Positions 9,867-21,737 of a stretch of DNA of 64,000 bases are shown here, in pieces; the first letter of the stretch is position 1; each line of letters opens with the position of its first letter. Source of the DNA: Mixophyes australis. Its lineage: Eukaryota; Chordata; Amphibia; Anura; Limnodynastidae. A model generated the notes under the pieces. That model was not told the DNA's origin and ran no database searches. It was given only the letters and a program-made list of their open reading frames with translations. The position numbers and the translations under genes are program-made. The DNA is taken from the NCBI GenBank assembly GCA_036250195.1, contig JAVHZZ010000003.1:296203565-296267564 (forward strand), written 5' to 3'.

Positions 9867-12800
9867 TTTACTATATTCATACCATTAAAGCAGACTGGTG
9901 GGCTTTATTTAAACAAAAAAAAACCTATGCAAAAGTGCATATAAGCATGTTCCATGCTGCCCACCACAATCCCATGTCTACCACCACCCACAGAGAAACA
10001 CATGTACCAGAGCATTACAACACTCATTTTGAATGGATGCTTTCTTATTTTATAGTCAGTCATTTTGTCTCACATAGGATTTTCTTATTGTACTGTGCAA
10101 AAGATCTGTATTTACAGAGACTAGCCCGAGATGACAACTTTTCACAAAGTAAAGAAAATATCCAGAATGTGTCAGCATTTGGCTAAAAGTACACACTCTC
10201 CTTCAGTGAACTCAATGCATTATTAAAACTACAGACACATTAGCACTCCAGGAAAAATACATTTGTGATGCTTGAATTCAAGTCACATTTATAAACTTTA
10301 AAGTCCTGTAAAAATAGAAAATAATTCCATGGATGGAACTTATTTAAAGTAAATGCCTGTAAAACACAAATCAAATTGGGGAAGCTACTGTATATTTAAT
10401 CACATTTATCTGAATATGTAGATATTCATATAGGTATTGGTTCACTATATTTTATAGGTGTATACAAGCTAGCACTATATAAAGCCTTCTCTAATAAGGT
10501 GCAAGTGGCATGTGTGCTGTAACCCCCAGCAACCACTTCGATATAAGCTTTGAGATGTTAGTAAATATCAGGCTGATAAAAGGCAACATTGTACTGGTCG
10601 CCATCTGTAACAGCGCCTATGCTCTATTTGCACCATTCTAATAAGTAAGCCTTTTATGGGCAAGCCCAGAATTTTGGAGGGCGAATGGTATATTAAAAAA
10701 AAGGTAAAAATATTTACAGAATGGAAACAATCATATGATGCAACACTGGATGTGCGTGATCACAAATTTATACAGTAACCAGGCACAAAAGGATTAATGT
10801 GTATTTAGGTATATGTACAAAAGAAAATCCAATTATATTAAAATATTACAAATGTATTAAAACTTGAGAAACAATGTTTTGTCCCCAGAATAAAGTGAAA
10901 ATTTAAAAAGTTATTTCATAGACACTAATAAGTGAAAACTAAAATTTTACATTACATGGAAAAATTATACTAAAGCCATGGGAACAGGAGAAACTGTAGT
11001 CGCGACCATGACACCCCCCCCCTCTTAACATCGCACTATAGTCCAAACTGCGATTCACTGCTCATGTTCCAGACCCCGTGCACACTCAGAAGAGCAGAGT
11101 GAGCTGCTTCCATATAGGATCAACCAACATCGCAGCCCCCCCCACCCCCCTCCTAAGGCTCCCACTGCAGTCACACAGGCTGCTCTATCACAAGGGATTG
11201 TATGTAGAAGCTGGGGAACCCTGGTAAAATAACTTCACTGAACCTGTAAGTAAAAAGAAATGTGTAAGTCACAACCACGGCAGAGTACGAACCTATTTTT
11301 GCACATTTCATTTTGCAAATTTCAATACACAATTGCTATGTGCTGTATACAAACTCCAAAAGCAAACAGTGAATGTGGCATCTTATAATTTAGTACGTCA
11401 CAACACCTTTTGGCAGAACTCAATTTCAAAACATTTCTTGTAGCCAGCTATTATTCCCACTTCCTTACAGAATTCTTCCAGTTCAGACATTCTTACACAC
11501 AGATTGTTTCATATCTTGGTTTCTGTTGCCCAGAACCCACATGCTCGAATCAGGCAATTGTGAAAATAAATGCAAGTCTTCCTGTACTGGAGACCAGAAG
11601 AAACTAACCAACAGTTTCTCTCTATTAGTCTTCTTTAAAAATTCATTCAACTTTTGTTTTAAAGCCATTGTATGTACATATTATAAATGAGCTGTAGCTG
11701 CCATTCAGCTTGCCTTGCTGTAACAGTGAAAGACTTGGCAATTTAGCACTACATTTGTTGTGATATATGGAGAGTCATTGAAAGTTTCTTTGGTAAAACC
11801 ATGCAGCCATATGTGTCTTGTACATTAAGTGCCCTTGCAAAATACATACATAAAATGAAAAGTCTAAGGTGTACGGTTTATTTTCCAAGTGAAATTAAAT
11901 ACTGTTCATCTGAACGTAATAAAAGCCACGGGTTGGATACCGATGGCTCTCCAGCTGTTGGGCAACTACAAGCACCAGCATGCCCTGGCATGTTATCCAT
12001 AAATCCTTGGTCTTATACTTCCACTTGCTGTCTTCGCTGACCTGATTGTAACATACATCTGACAAGGACAAATAAAAGTTAATTAAGAAAGAAGAAATGA
12101 GTGATATTCCAAGCCCTATCAAATATAACCGGTTCTTAGAGTTTTATCGAGTTAATAGAGGAGATTTCTAGGAAATAGTTCAAGTAATATTTAAAAATAG
12201 AGTGTCCGTTTAATTAAATTGTGAGGCTGGTGTGTCTTTGATGGAGAAACGGTCACAAAAGCACAAAGATTTCCTGGGGTTAGAAAATTTTAGTTTTAAC
12301 ATTAATGTTTTCTTTTCTCTTACCTCTAGAAGCAATTGCCATCATTTCTCTGCCTGCACTAATTTGGGCACACTAATATTCTTCACTGCGTCAACAGTCA
12401 TCAATAAAGGGAAAATACATGAATGTTAGAGTGAACTATTCATGCTTTTGGGAAACAAGACTTCTAAGAACCTACTCCAAGGATCGAATGTGTCCCAGAG
12501 GATCAACTAGTATATTGCATTAACAATATAAACAAATAAATATGGGTAGATATGGGTAGAACAAGGCGTTCCAAGCTACGCTACCCCTTGAAATGTCCCC
12601 CACATGGAAATACAAGATTCTGTTTTTTCAGGACAGTATTTTTTAAATTAGCCTGAAGTGATGGAGGGGTGCATTTTTACGCAGGCATTTGAAGGTAGTC
12701 CCTGTAAAAGACTATGCACGGTTGCTCAGAAGGTGCTGCAAATTGGAATGGAATAATTTTTGTATCAGCCAGGAACATTTGTTGCAGGTAAATGCCTTTA

Positions 12801-12894
12801 AATGTGCACACAATATCCAAACAAAGTGACAGATGAACAAAAAAAGTCTTTGTCCCCTTGCTCATGATTATTTTAAGGCATAACTGGTGGTGGA
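9867..12894. other. No gene seen
   Basis: This is AT-rich sequence with no supported exon. A fragment at 11931-11992 (GGCTCTCCAGCTGTTGGGC, then CTACAAGCACCAGCATGCC) resembles the foldback family at 31913-32045. Confidence 0.4.
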
Positions 12895-12915
12895 GGGGGG
12901 GGGGGGGGGGGGGGG
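12895..12915 (+). repeat. Poly(G) tract, 21 bases
   Basis: An uninterrupted G run that directly precedes the CATACTTGCCAA repeat. Its length is probably variable and hard to sequence exactly. Confidence 0.9.
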
Positions 12916-12918
12916 TAA

Positions 12919-13135
12919 TTCATACTTGCCAATTATGGCAAGTTGGCCTCCAGAGGTAGGGGGCATGTGGGGCAGGGCTCAGTGGAATGTGTCATTTGGC
13001 CCCGCCCCCTAACCGGTCACCACCATTGCTAGATTATAGCCAAGGGTGGGGCCATGATTCGGGAATTGCATTATAAGCTTCACCCCTGCCACTTAAACCA
13101 TGGTTGCCTACCCTCCTGGTTCCTGGGTAGTAATG
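12919..13135. mobile_element. Decayed GC-rich DNA repeat
   Basis: It starts CATACTTGCCAATTATGG and includes TTTGGCCCCGCCCCCTAACC and TACCCTCCTGGTTCCTGGG. From general knowledge of frog repeats, this layout (CATACTTGCCAA end, GC-rich core with CCCGCCCCC) resembles an abundant non-autonomous DNA repeat. The right end and target-site duplication cannot be placed. Confidence 0.4.
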
Positions 13136-13141
13136 ATGGTT

Positions 13142-13283
13142 AATTTAAAGGAAAGCACTTTGTCATTATATCATTTGTAACGCTATGCTTATGTACACTG
13201 TATAATTGGTATTATGTACTGCTATATTTCCTCTAACAAATAAAGAATTTAAAAAAAAAAAAAAAAAAAAATTTAAAGGAAAG
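13142..13283 (+). mobile_element. 5'-truncated poly(A) retroposon (L1-like end)
   Basis: A roughly 114 bp insert (13156-13269) has an AATAAA signal near 13239 followed by a poly(A) tail. Identical 14 bp direct repeats AATTTAAAGGAAAG flank it at 13142-13155 and 13270-13283. Long duplications plus a poly(A) tail are the mark of L1-type target-primed reverse transcription. The insert is too short to tell an L1 3' end from a truncated cellular mRNA copy. Confidence 0.8.
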
Positions 13284-13754
13284 GGAAGCTTAAAAGTGGT
13301 AGTAGGCAGGACTGACATTTATCTTTCCACTTAGCACGTTTTTCAAAAGGATCCACAATTACACAGAAGCAGACAGAATGATTTTACTGGGTCAGTGAAG
13401 CCCTGTTAGACAATCCGATCATCTGAGAGCCTAACAGCCTATGTTGATAGCTGGCAGAGGTCTCCAGTTTAGTGGCATCATAAAACATTCTCTGCCAGTG
13501 CATGAATATTCCATATCTGCCCAGATGTGTAGAAGAAACTATACGGCTGTAAGACAGTAAATGTAATATACATTTCCTTATATGTTATCTGTTCTAAAAT
13601 ATCGATATGTAGATGCATTAAAGCAATAAGTGCCCTTTAATGCTATTTAAAAGCAGCTAAAAATTATGCTTTTCCCAAAATGCCCTATAAAAACAACTTC
13701 AGTAACTTACTTCCCAGGATTAGTTACTAGAATGTTGCAGCATTCACATATTTA
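13284..13754. other. No gene seen
   Basis: No exon, boundary-defined repeat or RNA gene was recognised in this stretch. Confidence 0.45.
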
Positions 13755-13940
13755 GGGGTATTTATCAAGCTGCGTGTTTCCGGCAGGTTTGAAGAGAGGA
13801 GATGTTTCCTATAGCAACCAGATTCTAGCTATCGTTTAATACAATCTAAAAAATGATATCTAGAATCTGGATTGGTTGCTATAGGCAACATCTCCACTTT
13901 TCAAACCCACCAGAAACTCTCAGCTTGATAAATTTACCCC
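13755..13940. mobile_element. MITE, GGGGTATTTATC family
   Basis: The ends are inverted: GGGGTATTTATCAAGCTG on the left and CAGCTTGATAAATTTACCCC on the right. Inside, GAGATGTTTCCTATAGCAAC is mirrored by GTTGCTATAGGCAACATCTC. The same core occurs at 62364-62532, which confirms a dispersed family. It encodes no protein. The immediate flanks are TTTA and TTTG, so the duplication is unclear. Confidence 0.75.
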
Positions 13941-15145
13941 TTTGTGTCTTTCAAGCCACCTAATAGGCGGCCTAGTAGGATTATTTACCTTAGAGGGAAT
14001 ATTTGTCACGTTAATGGAAATATCAAACCCTGCAAGTCTAACAACCGGAAAACATTCCATTTTTAAAAGGTGTACTAGCCATTTTTAGAAAAAGTATTAC
14101 ATATCAATGAACTACTAATTTTTCCACTATTACCAATGTTTATTTACTCAAAGTTGCCAATTACAAACATTCCTCCAATATACCAGACAAGCTCCATGGA
14201 ATCTACTGCATGACATATTAACAGAATTTGACCCATGAACACATTTATATATTCATCCCTATTCATGTAAGTACTCGGACAGCACCGATTTCAAACACTC
14301 CATTCTAACAGAATTTAAAATGCCTTCCAAAGCCATTGAATTATGTGCCAAAAACAATTGTTAGTATTTTAGTCACAGACTTGTTTTAGATATACATCAT
14401 CGATGCAGCTCATCCAAGTGCACACTCCTCAACAACTGTATTCAATATATATTTTTAATTGGTTCAATTCTTTACATATTGTTATGCCCTTCTGGAATTT
14501 CATAGTTAGCCAGAAATGAGAAACTATTGTTATCATGGCTGCCTATTTCAATGCACTGATGTGTATGGCAGAGATGTATGCTGGAAAACAGATTGAGCAG
14601 GTTTCTTTGTGATCAATACAAATAAAATTGCGGCGTTAAACAAATGTATAGATGACAATCCAATGAATTAAAGACAAGACATTCATTTACTAGTGTTTCA
14701 AGGCTTCCCGACCACATCAGCAATATGAACACATTCAATAAATCAGTATTTCAAAGCAATACAGATGCTCCTAATTTGTACTATGCAGAAAATTAGATGC
14801 ATTGTAATACATGCACTTTGACACCCCAATGTATACATGTTCAACTGCTGACATACAAAGTGGTTTAACATACATTATCTAATAGGAGGTGTATAGAATG
14901 ACAAAAAAGTAGAATATCAATTAAATATCTACACTCTTAATATATTGCAAGACTAGGTCTAGAAATATTATTATTATTAATAAAAATAAGTATGTCAGAG
15001 TATAAAGACCTGGTAAGAGAAGTTACTTAGTAAAATTGATTTGACTGATGTCATGGAAGATAGTGCCGCCATGTGCGCACAGCGGTAGAGCCAAGTGCCT
15101 AAACACTCCTGAGAAGTTTTAAATTTAAAAAGATAAGTAATGGCA
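13941..15145. other. No gene seen
   Basis: AT-rich sequence without a supported exon or repeat boundary. Confidence 0.45.
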
Positions 15146-15884
15146 CGCCAGATTCATTAAGCAACGCAACACTAACGTATTGTGCGTTTTTGTTTTTTAT
15201 TTAAAACGCATATTGGTTATACGCACATCCATATTCAACATGGAACAGATGTAAAGATACATCTGTTGATAAATACGGGTCTAGGTGTGCTCTAATCTGA
15301 CAGACAATACAGTGAAGGACACGTCCAATACATATCTAGAGTATAACGTTTTTATAAAAAACAAATACCCACTATTGAATTAAGGTCACCTGTTCATAAT
15401 TTAGTCATTTATGAAAACCTTTAAAAAAAAAAAAAAGTTGCTGTTTTTCCAAAAAATACATTAGGTTGTTCTTGATGTCTACTATAGCCAAGATAAATTT
15501 TTACAGTTGCTCCTGATTTGCAAATACATGTTATATCATGAATACACGACTCATCACTAGTAATCAGCACTTACACCAGCAATAGGTCTGGTGTAAGTGA
15601 TACCACAGAAAAAAAAAAACACATACCTTTGAGATGTCCACAGCTTCAATCGGACGTTGCTGTGTGCACACTAGCTCGACACACACACCCTTACTGTACA
15701 CGAACTACGTGCATACGCCCACTGCCCTCCCAGTTACACCTATGAAGTTTTAGACTGCAGTAAGGGTCCTTTGCGCTCGATGATGAATTGGATGTTGCTA
15801 CTTTCTCTAGCATATGGTTTCTGGGCATGCGCAGAGCAATTTTATGCGAAATATAGCACGTATCGTGCCTTAATGAATCAGGCT
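15146..15884. mobile_element. Long MITE, GATTCATTAAG ends
   Basis: The left end reads GCCAGATTCATTAAGC and the right end CTTAATGAATCAGGC. These are inverted copies about 740 bp apart. Smaller hairpins lie inside, including ACAGATG...CATCTGT near 15245 and CACTTACACCAG...CTGGTGTAAGTG at 15568-15599. No ORF with a transposase motif is present. The superfamily is unknown. Confidence 0.6.
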
Positions 15885-17070
15885 CAAAATGTATAATGCA
15901 TTTATAATTTTGTATATATTTACCTGTATTTTAATACAGGGCCTAGGAAAGTTTTTAAAAAAAAAACAAAAACAAACTCCAGTTAAACGTTGCTCAGCAT
16001 ATAAATATTACCAACAGACCACATACAATGCCACTTTCAATTATTAAAATGTTGCTAAATGAAATGAATAAAAGGAACAGCTTGATGAGAAATGCAGGTA
16101 GCTAACATTTCACCTTTCAATCCAAAATTATGTTGTGCAAGTCCTTTACTCTGATCAGCTGCAACTGATATATGTCTATATGGCTACACAGACCAGATTG
16201 TTAAGGAAACCGCAACAAAAATGAAACCTATTGTACGAAGAAGAGTTGAATAAACAAAAAAAAGGGAAGAACTGTGACTGGGTAATGGTAAAAATAGATG
16301 ACTGAGGTTTAATGAAAGTGCTTTGCAGGAGTTTTCCAGATAGGATAAGATGGAACTAAACCAGATTTTTGGATGGTGTGTGTGTGTAAAATCATCAAGA
16401 GATATTGCAGCCATTGAAAACACACCGATTGGGAGGTGTGCAGTAGGAATATTCCCAACGGCAGTAGGTTTCACCAAATCTAGTCACAGCAGGGTAAAGC
16501 GCTATACTTGTGACGTCACACACCAAGCTCTCTGGTCAGACAACCACCAATGTCTGCAGGTCAAATCAGGACCAGTATGAAAGCGACAGTTAAAAGTATT
16601 GCATTTTCTATGGGACAAAAATGAAGGCATGATTCTTATTGAAAGATATTGAGCGTCAAAAGAAATATGTAGTATAATGGAAACATCCTTCAAAGCACAC
16701 GTGTATTTTTTGAGGCTCTTTATTTACAAATGGTTATGTCAGAAATGAGATGGCCGCGCATGTTATGATCTGATCGAATTACTTCTTCTAGAATTAAAGA
16801 ATGTACCGTGCGTCGGTGACAAAAGTTCCAAAACTATCAAATGTTAATAGTTAGATCAATAATCCACATTGGGTGGAACATGTTCAACTTGCTTCATTCC
16901 ATTCGTTTTGGATGAAGTGTGCGCAATGATCCAGCAATGTTCCTACCTTGCACATGACTTCTCTTGCAGATTAAAACTGTAATGTGTATGGAGCAATCAT
17001 TCGACTTTTCACTTACACATTACGATATGATCTTTTTAAACCCAATCATTATGAATATGTAAGATTCAAT
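15885..17070. other. No gene seen
   Basis: Short ORFs near 16184-16580 overlap each other on both strands and carry no recognisable domain. No splice-bounded coding stretch was convincing. Confidence 0.4.
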
Positions 17071-17267
17071 GGGGGGAGATTAAGTTATGAGCGCTGTGCC
17101 GCCGGACATCGCTTCAGTATCTGGTTGCGCACACTGCCGGCTATCACAGTAAGGAATCTCTGCACCTCTATGGGGAATGAGGAATAATGAGATCTCTCTG
17201 GAAAAGTCAGCAGAGAGACCTTCATGTTGTTCAGACACACGTTGTGCTACATTGAAACCTCCCCCCC
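17071..17267. mobile_element. Possible MITE with GGGGGGAG ends
   Basis: The segment starts GGGGGGAGATT and ends AACCTCCCCCC, with ATTCAAT on the left and CATTGAA beside the right end. The middle has a GC-rich GTGCCGCCGGACATCGC stretch unlike the flanks. The inverted match is short, so the call is tentative. Confidence 0.35.
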
Positions 17268-18878
17268 AATATAATTATACAAAGTGTATTTATATAAAAA
17301 AAGTGATTGTGTGGCTGGGTGTAAAACATCAGTTAGATGAAAGCAGCTAAAGTTTTTTTGCATTTGGTTCTATTACTACTACACTGAAATAAACCTTTGC
17401 TGACTTAATATTTCATAAATTAAACACTTATATTTACCTATATTTATTGACGGATTAGCCTGCTTTTTGCAAGCTTTTTTGTGCATTACAAACTGGTAAT
17501 AGACATTTATAAAAAGAGAAATTTAACACAACATAAAATAAAAAAAATGAGAGAGCCGATTACATTTAACACATGTATGTACCAAAGCTTACATTTCCAT
17601 GAAACATGATAATTACATGGGTTGTCACAGATCCCAAAAAAATCAGTGACAGTTTAAACATAGTATTTAGCAAAGACTAATATTTATTTTTTGCCAAGTT
17701 CTTATTAGAACCATAATTAAAGTGTTCTGCATTATGAGACACCTGATCATTTGCAGACTGCCAGTGCATAAATCTGAACAAGTTATTATGTGACCATTTT
17801 ATTTTTTGACTCCTACATGTTGCATTTCTCTTGAGGGTACATGCTCTGGAACCCCTACTTTCCAAAAATTTTCATTGTAATATGTCCCACTGTCCTGTCT
17901 ACAAAAAGTTCTGACTACGGTGAAGGTTCTATTGGCAAGAGCGATTCCCGTAGCAGGTTGTTCTTCTCCTGGGACAGTTTCAGTAACAGCGGGTGTACAA
18001 GGCATCAGACGCCAGTTAATTGCTACATAAATGTCAGACTTTGGAGGTCAAAATACACAAAATTAGAAATCTACTTTTAAAAGTAAGCCAACTATTGTGT
18101 ATGCAAAGTTTTAGATGTGTAACAAAGTGACATCTCTTATCCAAGAGAATTCCTATATAGAGCCCTCCATATGAAGTTGGTCACTACAGCCATATTGTGC
18201 AAAACACTAACAGTACATTCTTACCTCATTGTTTCTTCAAACAGTCCAACTTTCATAATCCTCAAATAGCAATTTCTGAGTGTAGGATCTTCTAGTAGAA
18301 GGCTGTACGATCTGGTCCAACGCCACAATAAACAGCAAAGCACAACAGTAAGGGTAGCCTCTCCTGCTGGATTATCTTAATTCTAGCTGGGCCAAGTTTA
18401 ACAAAGCCCCTTCCATAAGAGCAAATGAGAAAACAAAAACTACAACAACCACCATTTTCCTGTCCACTTCACAAAAAAAATATCCACTTACACAATAAGT
18501 TATACCCCATCAATACTCTGTTAAACAACTCTTCATGAGCCTATATCAATTCTCTAACTATTTAAATTTCAGAACCCGTTATGCATCGATTTGTTTTCAA
18601 TAATTGTTCAAACAAAAGCAAATCCACATTTAAAAAACTAATAGATGCCATATGCTTGGCTATAACAAAATCTCCTGTGGGGTTCTCACAATCACCGACT
18701 AATCTGCATACAATATATCTACTGCAAGTTGGAAATTAGGAACTAGTCGTTCTATACCAAGTTTAGGCTTCTATTAACAGTACTAGCCAATGAAAAAAAT
18801 AGCCACTTAGTCCTCTGCCCATAATTATATTTTGTGAATGTTGCCCCAGAAGTGATGTGCACAGATGCAATAAATACC
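17268..18878. other. No gene seen
   Basis: No exon or repeat boundary is supported here. Two short overlapping ORFs near 17800-18080 show no family motif. Confidence 0.4.
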
Positions 18879-20010
18879 CACTATATGGACAAAAGTATTT
18901 GGCCACACCTGTTAATTATTGAATTGAGGCGTTTCAATCAAAATCAGTTGCCAGAGGTGTATAAAAATCAAGAACTTAGCCATGAAGTCTCCATTTGCAA
19001 ACATTTGTGATACAAAATGGGTTGCTCTGAAGAGCTCAGTGACTTCATGCGTGGTACTGTGATAGGAAACCACCTTCGCAGTAAGATGGTTCGTGACATT
19101 TCATCCACATCAACTGTAAGCAATTAGAAAGTGGAAGCGTTTAGGAACAGCAGCAACTCAACTATGAAGCAGAAGACCACAAAATCAAAGAGTGGGGTCA
19201 ATGACTGCTAAGGAGCATGGTGAGTAAAAATCACCAAGGCTCTACTGATTCCATAGCTGAAGAATTCTGAACATCCACTGGCATTAATGCAAGCACAAAA
19301 ACTGTGTGGCGGGAGCTTAATGGAATGGGTTTCCATGGTCGAGCAGCTGCATACAAGCCTCACATCACCAAGACCGGCAAGCGTCGGATGTAGTGGTGTA
19401 AAAAAACACCAATACTGGACTATGGGACAGTGGAAACGTGTTCTGTGAAGTGACTAATCACGCTTCTCTGTTTGGCAGTCAGATGGGCAAATCTGGATTT
19501 GGCGGATGCCAGGAGAACGTTACCTTTCTGACTCCATTATGCCAACTGAAGTTTGGTGAAGGAGAGATAATGGTATGGAGAAGTTTTTTCAGGTAAGCCT
19601 AGCCCCTTAACTCGAAACAAAGGGCACTCTTAATGCTTCAGCATACCAAGTCATTTTGGACAATGTTATGCTTCAAAATTTGTGGCAACAGTTTGGGGAA
19701 AGCCCTTTTCTATTCCAGCATGACTGTAGTCATTGCTTTGTGCACAGGGGCACAAAGACATGGTTTGACGGGTTTCATGTGGAAGAACTTGGCCAACATC
19801 AGTGCCTAACCTCAGAAATGCTCTCAATGAATGTGCACAAACTCCCACAGAATTGCTCCAACAACTTGTGGAAAGCCTTCCAAGAAGAGTGGAAGGCGAT
19901 ATCGCTGCAAAATGGGGACCAACTCCATGTTAAATTATATGTAATTGAATATCATTAGTGTGCCTGTTGGTGTAATGGTCAAGCATCCGTATTCTTTTGT
20001 CCATATAGTG
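18879..20010 (+). mobile_element. Tc1/mariner DNA transposon, decayed
   Basis: The 5' end CACTATATGGACAAAAGTA and the 3' end TTCTTTTGTCCATATAGTG are inverted copies, and TA follows the right end at 20011-20012, as expected for Tc1 insertion. The body runs in the order of a Tc1 gene: an N-terminal paired-type DNA-binding region near 19020-19230, then the catalytic region to about 19960. At 1.13 kb it is shorter than the usual 1.2-1.6 kb. Upstream of the start codon region it has TATAAAAATC. It is dead: the frame is broken repeatedly and sequence is missing in the catalytic region. Confidence 0.9.
19017..19958 (+). pseudogene. Tc1-type transposase pseudogene
   Basis: The frame begins at an ATG near 19017 in sequence coding MGCSEELSDFM, the helix-turn-helix start typical of this family, and then loses frame. 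The longest open part is 19656-19958, whose first residues (MLQNLWQQFGESPFLFQHD) correspond to the stretch around the second catalytic aspartate of the DDE domain. After that, the segment that in Tc1 proteins holds the third catalytic acid and the NPIE-type motif is absent: the sequence jumps from the GVEEL-like region directly to the C-terminal ISV-like stretch. This is a deletion of roughly 100 bp, judged from family knowledge. No active enzyme can be made from this copy. Confidence 0.8.
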
Positions 20011-20012
20011 TA

Positions 20013-20499
20013 GTTTATATTCATGCAGTCACACCTCTCCTCCTTGTGTCCCCAGCAGATAAATAGTAGTGACAGCAGTGTAATTAGTATGCATGTTCAA
20101 TACACAAATATTTAAAGTGGCTAGCTTACATGTGTAGTGTTAGCCCAAGACAAGCTCTACTGTATTCTTTCGAAACTAGCTGCGATAAATTAAAGGGGTT
20201 AAATCAGTGCCCCATCAGCTCTCTGGATTCACACCGGAGCGCAGAGCTTTTAGCAATGTCCATACGGACGAGTTTCGTCTCCAGACTAGAGCTTTTCTAA
20301 AACTGTTCACACAGGGGTGATTTGCCAGTAAAGGCACTGTACACCTCCTTTCAACACACCCCTACTTCACCTAATCAATCACTACAGATTTACAGCACCT
20401 TGCTAAATACAACCAGCAACAGTATCACATTTACGTTGATATTGCAAAATTTAAACAGTTTGTTAAAACATATTTACTATAATAAAACACCAATTCCAC
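20013..20499. other. No gene seen
   Basis: AT-rich sequence between the Tc1 copy and the next MITE, with no coding signal. Confidence 0.45.
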
Positions 20500-20724
20500 G
20501 GGGCATATTCAATTGTCGCTGTTTTCCGCGGCGTTAAAACTACTACCGTCATTGCGGTAATACTTGAATTTCAGGGAGCTGCGAGCTGCAATCCAGCGAG
20601 AAAACTACCGTAATAATGGTTTTTACGCGCACTATTACCGTAATAACTGTAATAGTGCCGTAATAACGGTAATAGTCCGCGCCGCGAGATTTTCGCGCTT
20701 CCGCCGACAATTGAATATGCCCCC
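20500..20724. mobile_element. MITE, GGGGCATATTCAATT ends
   Basis: The left end GGGGCATATTCAATTGTCG and right end CGACAATTGAATATGCCCC are perfect inverted copies. The inside has repeated ACCGTAATAA / TTACGGT-like motifs and is GC-richer than the flanks. The end resembles 31203-31367, and the core resembles 40616-40781 and 47995-48190. The flanks do not show a TWA duplication here, although the related copies do. Confidence 0.8.
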
Positions 20725-21384
20725 ATGTATTACAATTTACAAGGCTGAAATATCTAATACATAGCTCATGCCACCATGTTTCAATGGGACTATTTACTAA
20801 AAGATCTTAATACGAAAAGAAACCATGCTTGTAACTGAATACACATATGCATATATCTTTAAGAATAACTCAATAAGGCCACCAATCTAAAATAGATTAA
20901 TATATTCTACTGAAATGTATAAAGAACGCTCAAACCTTTGTTCTCTTCTATATAGTGTCCAATACATTTTCACAAGAGCTGTATATATTTTGCTTATAAA
21001 TATTACTCTTCTGAGCATATTTTCCTTAATTTAAATAGAGATTTATATAGGCTTGTGAAGTGTTAAACAGCACTAACTGGGAGTAATTTATTGTGTTTCA
21101 GGCCTAGCACGATCAGACTTTTTTTTAAAAGCACTGAAAGCATATAAAACGCATTTTGACACTAATAGTTCAAACGACGCAAGCAAACGCACCAGTACAC
21201 AACCCTTTCCGACAAGCTTTCCCATTGTTTTATATCAGACGATACCTGCAGTAGATCATACTAATGTATGGGAATGATAAGTACAAATTATACTAGGCCA
21301 CAGGAAACCTTTGACATGCGCTAGTGATGCTCTTCTAGTGATTGTTGAATCCTAACAATATACAAGTTTTTAATCTATGTGTTG
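20725..21384. other. No gene seen
   Basis: AT-rich sequence without a supported feature. Confidence 0.45.
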
Positions 21385-21737
21385 GGGCAGCACAGTGGCC
21401 TAGTGGTTAGTACTTCAGCCTCACAGCACTGGGGTCATGAGTTTGATTCCCAACCATGGCCTTATCTGTGTGGAGTTTGTATGTTCTCCCTGTGTTTGCG
21501 TGGGTTTCCTCCGGGTGCTCCAGTTTTCTCCCACACTCCAAAAACATACTGGTAGGTTATTTGGCTTCTATCAAAATTGACCCAAGTCTCTCTCTGTCTG
21601 TCTCCCTCTCTGTGTGAGTGTGTGTCTATATTAGGGAATTTAGACTATAAGCCCCAATGGGGCAGGGACTGATGTGAATGAGTTCTCTGTACAGCGCTGC
21701 GGAATTAGTGGCGCTATATAAATAAATGATGATGATG
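21385..21737 (+). mobile_element. tRNA-headed SINE with L2-type tail
   Basis: The head has an A-box-like TGGCCTAGTGGTTAG (21396-21410) and a B-box-like GAGTTTGATTCC (21439-21450), the internal RNA polymerase III promoter of tRNA-derived SINEs. A central region containing GTTTGCGTGGGTTTCCTCCG follows. The tail GGCGCTATATAAATAAATG plus ATG repeats matches the 3' end of the L2 LINE at 60439. This is the most complete of three copies in the window (the others are 33558-33853 and 44500-44815). It layers like V-SINE-type elements, but that name is inference. Confidence 0.82.

Noticed and set aside
21396..21450. tRNA gene suggested by A-box and B-box
   Set aside because: The boxes belong to a SINE head that continues into an L2-type tail, no cloverleaf is preserved, and the same unit is repeated at 33558 and 44500.
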